This document shows, piece by piece, positions 56,152 through 64,000 of a DNA stretch of 64,000 nucleotides. Origin of the DNA: Arcuatula senhousia. Its lineage: Eukaryota > Mollusca > Bivalvia > Mytilida > Mytilidae. The notes below the pieces were generated by a model. The model worked only from the letters and a program-made list of their open reading frames with translations, ran no database searches and was not told the origin of the DNA. The stretch spans positions 25,635,275 to 25,699,274 of the forward strand of contig OZ020308.1 of the NCBI GenBank assembly GCA_963971305.1, read 5' to 3'. The translations under genes and the position numbers were made by a program. Positions within the stretch are counted from its first letter, which is position 1; the number at the start of each line of letters is the position of its first letter.

Positions 56152-59100
56152 TTAATAATTGACAATAGGTAAAATACAAGTTTTCAGTTCTGAGCTTATC
56201 TTAAGTTGGTGAATTGCGTTTGCGTTTCTATCAGAATGTTCCCATATATATCTAGCAGTTAAGAATTTCAATGGTTGTATCGTAACTACTTGTCTATTCA
56301 ATTCTATCTGAACCATTTTGATATATTTAGCGATCTGTTCGATAGGTCTATAATGTCTATTCTTGAACAATCTAAGAGCATCCTTAACTGACTGTCTTGA
56401 CATATACTTGCACATTTTTAACATGATTTCAACATGTTTTATATGATCTGGTTGTCTATTGTAGGGCGCTATGAGACTAAGTTTATCTAAAAGGGTATCT
56501 AAGTATGTATTAATGAAATATTTATCGTTGACTTTGTGATTCGGGTCGGCTCCATATCGAAGCAGAAACCGAAATACTGCTTCATCGACTCCAAGAGATA
56601 CTGCAGTCTTTGAATATTGATGAAGAACAGGTCCTAATACTGTATTTTTAAGTTTTGATGTCTTTTTTGTTTTGTTCTTCTTATTGTTGTGTGATAATAG
56701 TGCCTCACCACATTCAAGAACGAATTTGACAGCCAAGGCACTGGATTCCATGTACTCGGTATACGTTTCGACAGTTTCTAGCAGGCAGTGCATGGCAGAA
56801 GCGAATGAAGGTCTCCCTACAAGAGATTTCTTTCCCCTTGACTGCATCAGTTGTTCGTATTTTTGTTCATCAAACGTTGGATCTGCCCCGGCCTCTAGAA
56901 GTAATCGAACACATTCAACATAATACTGTGTGTTGATAGAATCATGCATGCAAAGAGAATTAAAGAGAAGACTGTATAGAGGGTATGTATTAGTAGGGTC
57001 TTTTGTATTAACGTTCGATTTGTATTTGATCAATATTGTCGTCACATCCGGCAGACTTGCGTAACCCCTTCGACCGAATTCTTTTCCGGAACTAAATGTG
57101 AAAAGCATATGATACGGATTCTTTCCCTCAAACAGTTCAGCAACTTTTACACCAGTAGCAAGTAAATAATCAAGACACACCGCCCTTGCACACTGTATTG
57201 CGATTCTCGTCGCTTCCATCACGTCATCCATTTTATATTTCTGTTTCAGTAGAAACTTTACTGCTTCTGAAGACCCGGCGAGTGTTGCAAGAGACAAGTA
57301 TCCACTTTTGCTGTGTTCTGGATGCTTTTTCACGACGCAAATGTTCAGTAACAAATGAACGCAGTCTAATTGGTTGTTCTTTGCTGCAACATCCAGAGCA
57401 GTGATCTGAAAACAGCAATATATTTACATGTTTAAATTGTTTAAAAATTTTAGGAAATTAAATTTGGCTTATGTTTTGAAACTTGCTTATTGATACCATG
57501 CTTTTTATTTCTAAATTGATGCATTCATTTGTTTTGTGTCTCTGTTAAGTTTTAAATCATAATAAACGATAGCCCATTTGGTATAAATCGGCATATAAAA
57601 CTATCCATTATTTTTCGACAAAATATCTTGATCACACGAACAGTTGTGTATCGCCAAGTGCGACTTGTGATATTTGCTCAACATTATAATGTCACAGTTA
57701 AGGATGTTCGCTAGTCGGTTTTAAAATAAAGTATCTAAATTTTAATATTAGATGAATATACCTTAGGTGAAGGTACAAAATAAGCTTAAACAATTCTTGG
57801 GTTGCCAAACTAGTTTTCCGAGATAATCAGAGATCAAAATTGAACGGGAAAATGCTTTTTATGTCTTTTTCATATTCTAGCACTAGACTTTTTTAGTGTA
57901 TAAACCTATGAAAAAAATGAGAAGAAATTTATAAAACTTTTTAAAGTACCTTTTTATAGCCTAGTTAATCCCTTTAAAACGGTAAAATCTCGAGCTATCC
58001 GAAAATCTGACAAAATCTTAATTATTGACCGGCGATCATCCTTAAAATAATCACATAATGCTCCCGTTGTTAAACTTTCTCATAGTATTACATTTATATA
58101 TTTTCTTTCAATAATACAAGTGTGGACTCTAATGCATATTGCCTAGCAAGCCGCTATGGACACAAAAAGCAAAGGTCTGCTTTAGTAACATAAAAAAAGA
58201 CTTTATTATTTCTAGGTCCTGCTAAGGTTTATTGTTGAATTCTATAAGTAGCCTTTGTTGTACACATACTATAAAATAAATCTAAAATTAAGCCATTTTA
58301 AGATAAACATAAATTATGTTGATGAATCTAAGTCATGTAAGCGTTTATCCTAAACATTATTTGTTTTTAGATCCAGTACATTGTACATGTAGGTTTATTA
58401 TCTCCTATTTAGTTTAAAATAAATGCATCAAAGTTTGGTTATGTTAGTGGATGAAATAGGAAACTATTGCAGATAGAGAAAAGCTGTTGCTTGCTTAAAC
58501 CTTCAGCTCATCGAGCTCTACAAAAGTCTACATTGGATCAAAGATGTCACAGTCTGTTGTTTATAGGTCTTTATATATACTTATAAATCAGCTTAATGTT
58601 TAAGTTTAAAAAAGTTTCAATCTTCAAATTATTCTGAGAACAAAAGCTACCAACGGGATTCTGGGAATACCGAAGACGAAAATCAAACATATATTTTTTG
58701 CCTAGAAATTTTTACAATTTTCGTTTTATAATATTACTATTTTCAACATTTAGTTGCATTCCAAGCATGCGAAGATGTAAAAAAAATCGTACATTGTTAT
58801 TTTGACTTTTTTCTAAGTGTGACCAAAAGGCAAACTGGACTCATCCTTTTTTTGTATTTTTAGTCTTGTGCCAATGCAAGACGGCGAGCAGCGACTTATG
58901 GTCATGCTGAAGACTGCTGGCTGATTTCCATTGTGATTTTTTAAATTCCCGTTTCTTTATGTTGGTTGTGTCACGTACAATTATTCCACATTTATTTATC
59001 GTCTACTTTAATGGTTATCATTTGTCAGATCAGCCTATGATATATAGAATATTATGTACTTTTCTTTTTGATACTATCTATATCTAGGAGAGTATCAGAC

Positions 59101-60886
59101 GAGTCCGCACACAGGGGGTCGGATTCTCGTCATTTATATTGACTTATAAATAAAATCGACCCCCTACTCTATAATCCAAGCCCCTGTGGTTCCGCACAGT
59201 TAAAATTATTTTCTGACATGTTTGTAAGACAAGTGTGGCGACTTTGGTCTCTGTGTGGTGAATCGACAAAATTGCCAAGCAATGATAACATTTTCGAACA
59301 ACCAATAACTTGTGACAGATAAGTTTATTTTTCCGGATCCCGCAATAGCTTTGTGAGAAATAGATAAAATTATTCATCCTTATTAAAATGACCTAGATCA
59401 AGACAGACGAATGACCCAATGTGGCTATTTTGTCATTTTCTAAAAATCAATAAAATGCTTGAATTGTGTGTGTCTGATTGACCTATATTTCTGTCTGTGA
59501 TAATAAACTATCTTCAATGAATTAACATTTTGCAGTCAAGTACGCTTAAACATGTGCACAACCTGATAGAGTACGCTACATGATCTAGTTGAATCGCATT
59601 GTTGCTTTAAAACACCGCCACATAAAAGCATGAAATACGAAGATGATGTGTACAACTTTTTTGCATGATTAACTTAGTTTTGGTGTCCGATTAGTATTTT
59701 TGTCCTTTAAAACTTTATTCAATTAAGTAAATTTTCGCAATCCAACATCAAATATCCATTTATACGCTAAAGTTACGCAAGATATGCTACACTGACTAAA
59801 ATATAATCCGAAGCGGAACACATAATCTACTGGTCGCGGCCATATTGTCTTGATGGGAATCCGAAGATTGAGAATCCGAATATAGCCACCGAGTGAAAAG
59901 TGAAAGTATGTACATTGCAAAGAGCTTTTGTAAATATAGAAATAACGGAAACAAACGACCTAATTGAAGTATCGCTGACAATCTTTTTATAATAGGTAGT
60001 AATAACAATCTTTGAAACTTTGTATAAGGAATGCACGTTATGCAAATCATAAATATGCATTTAAAAAAGTTTGTCTTATAATGTTAAAGCAGTGTATTTT
60101 AAAACTTATGAAACATTTTTTTTAAAAAAAAGCCTTCACACAATATAAAATTAACATAAACGTCTTGAGATATCTTGAAAATGGGACCTTAGATACATCT
60201 AATGACACTACTAGACACAAATATGTCTCAAGATGTGGTTTTATTCTCTAAGCAAAATAAAGCTAAAATAAAATGAATTGAATTGTCGTTCGTTCCTAGT
60301 TACAGAGAGATTCAATTCAAATGTAAAACCACTTTCTTACTACAATATGATTATCTATACTAATCAATTTTGCATCTTTGATGAAAATATATGCAAAATG
60401 TATAGAAAATGTACGAACACCTTGCATCAGTGATCATACAGTAACAACTCCTTATTAAATTGTTCATAAAGTTCGTACCTTTCGTTGATTTTCTAGTTTG
60501 ATGCATAAGTTTTTATCATCTCTGTTCATAATTTCTGGATAAATCAGCGTAGATAATGCTCTGTCGTCATTAGGTCTATGTGTTACAATGCTGGTTATGA
60601 TGGTCCTGAGGCCTAGCTTGGCTGCAAGGTGAAGGTAGGGGTTGTACTTAGGTTGGTGGGATTCATTGAAGAATTCATGAGATAACAGGTATTCCACTGC
60701 TTCTGCGTTTTTCAGTAAAATACAATGATGTAAAAGGTCAAGGTCGTTTTCATCGGTCCACTCGATGATATGTTTTAATTTTGTCTCTCCCAGGTAATGT
60801 CGTAGTCTGTCCACTGGTGCTTGACTCCGGACTGCTTCAATAAATTCTTTTATAGTCTTTTGGATATTGCCGCTTGTCGAAGACAT
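56152..60886 (-). CDS. Ankyrin-repeat and SOCS-box protein, two coding exons
   Basis: Exon 1 is 60886-60479 (136 codons, ending KLENQRK) with a GTAC donor. Exon 2 is 57405-56152 (417 codons plus TAA), after TGCTGTTTTCAG. Both junctions are phase 0, and the join restores an ankyrin repeat (ITALDVAAKNNQLDCVHLLL). Total 553 residues. Ankyrin-like helices appear at about 50-100 (DLLHHCILLKNAEAVEYLLS; YNPYLHLAAKLGLRTI), 137-156, 165-190 (SGYLSLATLAGSSEAVKFLL), 255-300 (YVECVRLLLEAGADPTF) and 410-430 (EAVFRFLLRYGADPNH). The last ~45 residues (LKFLTARYIWEHSDRNANAI ... LKISSELKTCILPI) fit a SOCS box, the elongin B/C- and cullin-5-binding module. Such proteins act in the cytosol as substrate receptors of ubiquitin ligases; the substrate is unknown. 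The ATG lies 13 bases after an acceptor (TTTTTCAG, ~60901), so there are 5'UTR exons upstream. The intron carries a MITE (57698-58045). The exact family member cannot be named. Confidence 0.8.
57698..58045. mobile_element. MITE in the ankyrin gene intron
   Basis: TTAAGGATGTTCGCTAGTCGG and CCGGCGATCATCCTTAA are inverted ends. Same TTAAGGATG terminus as 43333-43719 but a different interior. Confidence 0.7.
58046..60478. other. Rest of the ankyrin gene intron
   Basis: AT-rich intron. Near 59105-59205 a short inverted pair (CGCACACAGGGGGTCGGATT against AATCCAAGCCCCTGTGG) may be a small foldback. Three overlapping minus frames at 59723-60060 are not exons that I can support. Confidence 0.5.
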
Positions 60887-61043
60887 CTTTGTACTAAGTC
60901 TGAAAAATACAAATCAGCTTTCTTTTCTGATTTTGTTCTATAAATCAAATTAACTCTAAATATTGATACTTTGTAAATAGTTTTACTAGTAGGAAGTACT
61001 GACGGTCTGTTTTACATTACAATAATAAAGCAAACACCTTACC
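60887..61043 (-). other. 5'UTR introns of the ankyrin gene (candidate splice sites)
   Basis: Minus strand: an acceptor TTTTTCAG precedes ACTTAGTACAAAGATG. Upstream, TTTCTAGAG followed by GTAAGGTG (61042-61035) is a good donor, so a short untranslated exon may end at 61043. A second donor-like CGTAAG/GTAAGTT lies at 63062. These are predictions only. Confidence 0.35.
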
Positions 61044-61732
61044 TCTAGAAATAAAGAAAAATGTTCAGGAAAGAACAATACAAAAGAGCAAGCAGCTTTT
61101 TAAACAATAATTTCCGAGCTTCAGAAAGTATCGTTGACCATCAAAAGCATTCAGTTTGGGTTGAAATATTAAACAACAATTATGAAAAATTCATTATTGT
61201 TTACAATTTAATAAATGGTGTTCATATTATAGATTCGTAATCGCTGTTGAAAATCGATGACAACATTTTACGAAACTGTATGTAGTTCAAAGTTATCTGT
61301 TTAACCATTGTTTTAAAACATCTCTACGCTTTGATTGAAAATATGTATATTAAAAATAATGAGATGTGGAATAAGTGTACGCGACACAGCCCACAATCAA
61401 GCGGCAATTCAGAAAAAGCACAATGGACATGCAATGCTCGCGGTTCTGCAATTGGCCCATGGTCTAAATAAAATGCATATAATTCAAATCCAGTCATGAA
61501 ATAGTCACAGATAAACCGATATATTTCTTAAACAAGGAATAGAAAACATCAAAAAGACAAGTACAAACGAAAGCTGTATTGAATTGATTTTATGTTTTAT
61601 ACTAAATTTGGAAACATTTATAAGCTTATTATTGCTCTTGAAAATCATATGAAAAACGTCGAAATATTTAGGGACTTGTCGTGTACTGAATTCTTAGACT
61701 TTGATATAAGCATCGGACTTTATTTTTTGTCT
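61044..61732. other. Upstream flank of the ankyrin gene
   Basis: AT-rich; no gene or element recognised. May hold the promoter if the 5'UTR exon at 61043 is the first one. Confidence 0.35.
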
Positions 61733-62158
61733 TTAAGGTTCTTCTAAATGAAAAATGGCTGCCATGCATTGTCAATACAAAACTTTCAAAAAATACACAG
61801 CCTACATGAAATAAGTATTTTACTAAAGTTATATTTAAATGAATGTTTTAAAACTTATCTAAAGCAAGCTAGAAATAATTACAAATAAAAGCTGTCTTTT
61901 AAGGTAAAATATTACATATTTGTAAGGATGTGGTCGAATGGTAGGATAGTAATCAGACGCACCTTACATGTTTATATAAATAAAATCAAATTAAGACTCA
62001 TTATGGGATTTTAAATACTAGCTTGCTCTGGGAATTGGTAAGTTAAATCTAATTTGACAGGTTTTGAACAAAATACATCATTTGCTCAATCTGTGTATTT
62101 TTTGAAAGTTTTGTATTGACAATGCATGGCAGCCATTTTTCATTTAGAAGAACCTTAA
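61733..62158. mobile_element. MITE with ~68-bp perfect TIRs
   Basis: TTAAGGTTCTTCTAAATGAA, AATGGCTGCCATGCATTGTC and AATACAAAACTTTCAAAAAA continue to ATACACAG. The right end mirrors this base for base. Ends in TTAA like the other TTAAGG elements. High TIR identity suggests a recent insertion upstream of the ankyrin gene. Confidence 0.85.
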
Positions 62159-62759
62159 ATGCTGCTCATGCGAGGTTACTCCTTGTAATATCGATATACA
62201 GCATAACCAAATTGAACGTTTAATACCCGTTCTAGTATTTGTATTCTGAAACTAATTGTAGAAAAATATAGTCGATAATTGCATTTACAAAGTTGATTTT
62301 TTTAGACAAAATACAGGACGCAAGAGAATCCAAGACGTGGAAACAAACAGTGGTCAGCAAAATACACCTTAAATCTATAGAATGGCATTACAGGTGTGAA
62401 TGCATTTCAGACAAATAGAAGGTTAAAATTAACATTATCAAAACAAAACAAATTATTATAGTTCTTTTAAAAAAAGTATGAACAAGGTGTTGAACATTTT
62501 TCAAAAAGTCGGAATTTCAATACTACTTTTAAAGAAAAGTACTAAAGAAAAGTTATTCTTAAACGCAAATTGATCCATGAGAACCATTAACGCAACAATG
62601 AAAAAACATAAAAGACATTTAGGTGTTCTGGAAGGTAAGGCAGTTCCTATCTGTTCTAAACCCTGATAATATCATATATTCCTCTTTGATACACATGTTA
62701 GTAAAATGCTGTTCATCGAACGCAAACAATAATGAATAAATTAGTCCACTAGTGTGTAA
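62159..62759. other. No gene seen
   Basis: AT-rich, no ORF or repeat recognised. Confidence 0.5.
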
Positions 62760-63027
62760 GGGACCAACCATTTAACTTGAAAGGGGGGCCTTGGTTTTTT
62801 GTTTTGATCAGAATTTTTTTTTCCGCGCACAAATTTTTTTTTCGAAGGCGTCGCGACAGAATAATTTTTTTTATTATCAGCATTACTTTTTATAGCAGAA
62901 ATCCTTCTTCATAATATTTTTATTCTTACCCTCAGCTGCCAAAATATTTTTTTTCATCAAAAATAATTTTCAGGATATCTTTTTAGAAAAAAAAACAAGC
63001 CCCACTTAATGTTAAATGGTCGGTCCC
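62760..63027. mobile_element. MITE family A, free-standing copy
   Basis: GGGACCAACCATTTAACTTG at the left and TTAAATGGTCGGTCCC at the right are inverted. The interior has TTTTTTTTCCGCGCAC and GAATTTTTTTTTC motifs. The best-preserved copy of the family found in the peptide gene introns. Confidence 0.75.
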
Positions 63028-63577
63028 TAAGTATTTTTTATTAAAAACAAAGTAAAACTTACCTTACGATTGAACTTATTTAATGTTTATTCCAATTATA
63101 ATCTAACGCAAAATTAAAGTTTAAAAGTGATTGCCTAATAAATGCTTAAGCATGTTACATCAACATGATCTCAATTTTTAGTTGCAATAAAAAAAATTAT
63201 ATAAAGTAAAGACCAAGTCTAAACTTGTAAGGAAGTTTATGAATTATGATTTAATATTTAACTTTTAAATGACTTGTATGAATTAAAAGATCAAAAGAAA
63301 TGAATTATAAGTTAGCGATCTTTTGATTTTTCGATGATATGCTTTCATAATCTAAAGCTAGTTTCATCTGATTAAGCTTTGTGTGGTATAAAACGGGATT
63401 AATTGTCAAGTAAATCATCCCATAGTCAATAAAACAACAAATATATATTGAATATTTTCTTAATAATAATATAAACGTACTAATAAAAGAGCTTTCATAA
63501 TCTAAATTACTTGTGAAAAAGCTGCAAATCATGCATGTTACATATATGTTTTCCACGTTGTACATTTCAGTTCTAAT
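63028..63577. other. No gene seen
   Basis: AT-rich; the 86-codon minus frame at 63565-63305 is hydrophobic low-complexity sequence with no support as a gene. Confidence 0.5.
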
Positions 63578-63935
63578 ATAAATTATAACAAAGTTCCAAA
63601 CAACAAATTTTGCTACGCCTGACGCGCGTTTCGTCTATTTAAGACTCGTCAGAGGCTCTCTACCAAAAGATGAAAATGCCAAACATTATATGAATGTGAA
63701 GAGTATAGAACAATTATACCAAAAATGTCGAATGAGAAACCAAATTTTGACTAGGACCAACCTATGTCTGGGGTAGGCAGAACCTTAGGGTTTTGACAAT
63801 TTAGAAATTTAAACGGATAATTCATAGCTTTGATGTGTTCGTCAACACAAAAGTGTTGATGCCGGAGCGGGCTAACCACCAGCAGCACTAACCATCACGG
63901 ATGTTAGAAATATAAATTACAACAAAGATCTAACA
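63578..63935 (-). mobile_element. Solo retrozyme-like monomer
   Basis: A complete monomer of the satellite outside the arrays, from ATATAAATTATAACAAAG to a second ATATAAATTACAACAAAG (63910 onward). It therefore ends with a repeat of its own start, as expected for a dispersed, slightly longer-than-unit retrozyme copy. Lacks part of the GCTAACCTCGGGGAATTAAA segment. Confidence 0.7.
63615..63658 (-). ncRNA. Hammerhead ribozyme, type I, solo copy
   Basis: Minus strand: GAGCCT, CTGACGA (position 7 variable), GTCT-TAAAT-AGAC, GAA, AC-GCGC-GT, C, then AGGCGT. Catalytic residues intact; stem I keeps four pairs next to the core. Confidence 0.75.
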
Positions 63936-64000
63936 GAGAACAGTCTTGAATTCCCGTTGGTTTTTTTTTCTTAATCACATCAAACACCTTGCCCTGATTT

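Noticed and set aside
56672..57404. Plus-strand frames at 56672-56923 and 57186-57404
   Set aside because: They are the antisense of the ankyrin/SOCS exon.

Overview
The window is nuclear DNA of an animal, most likely a bivalve mollusc of the mussel type (Mytilus-like). It is AT-rich and gene-poor, has spliced genes with GT/AG junctions, and is dense with short inverted-repeat elements and with repeat families I recall from bivalves. No bacterial, organellar or viral gene set is present. Species assignment is inference.

Region 1 (about 3.4-25.4 kb) is a tandem segmental duplication of one small gene, in four units. Each unit can hold a pentanucleotide microsatellite, a promoter module, exon 1 (signal peptide), a MITE in the intron, a last exon for a Cys/Arg/Lys-rich peptide, and a conserved 3' flank. 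Only unit 3 is intact. It has a TATA box at 16522, exon 1 at 16608-16650 (phase 1, GTAAGT donor), exon 2 at 18590-18741 and AATAAA at 18924, giving a predicted 64-residue secreted cationic peptide. Units 1, 2 and 4 are broken by stops, frameshifts, a lost acceptor and two transposons lying inside the last exon. Later insertions are nested between them: a Penelope-like reverse transcriptase, a 110-copy TATAC microsatellite with a 153-bp minisatellite (pearl/Helentron-like), and a tRNA-derived SINE that has become a 389-bp satellite.

Region 2 (26.8-33.7 kb) holds bivalve repeats, a foldback element, a nearly perfect 66-bp-arm palindrome and one orphan transmembrane exon (30396-30491).

Region 3 (34.2-41.6 kb) is the most striking. 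It has two arrays of a ~354-360 bp satellite, and every monomer carries, on the minus strand, a type I hammerhead self-cleaving ribozyme: CUGAUGA core, 4-bp stem II, GAA, 2-bp stem III and GUC cleavage site. This is the organisation of retrozymes, non-autonomous retroelements that make small circular RNAs and are thought to use Penelope-like machinery. Remnants of such an RT occur across the window. The second array keeps mostly intact ribozymes. The first is amplified as a three-monomer higher-order repeat and in most monomers has lost the catalytic G12. Further single copies lie at 42.3 kb (plus strand, decayed), 55.4 kb (split by a MITE) and 63.6 kb (intact).

Region 4 (42-64 kb) holds Penelope-like fragments in both orientations, more MITEs, a candidate BH3-motif exon (51.9-52.2 kb, minus strand) and the one sizeable gene. 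That gene is a minus-strand ankyrin-repeat/SOCS-box protein with two coding exons (60886-60479 and 57405-56152, phase 0 join, 553 residues), probably the substrate receptor of a cullin-5-type E3 ligase. Its introns carry TTAAGG-ended MITEs. Long stretches between features look like ordinary non-coding DNA.
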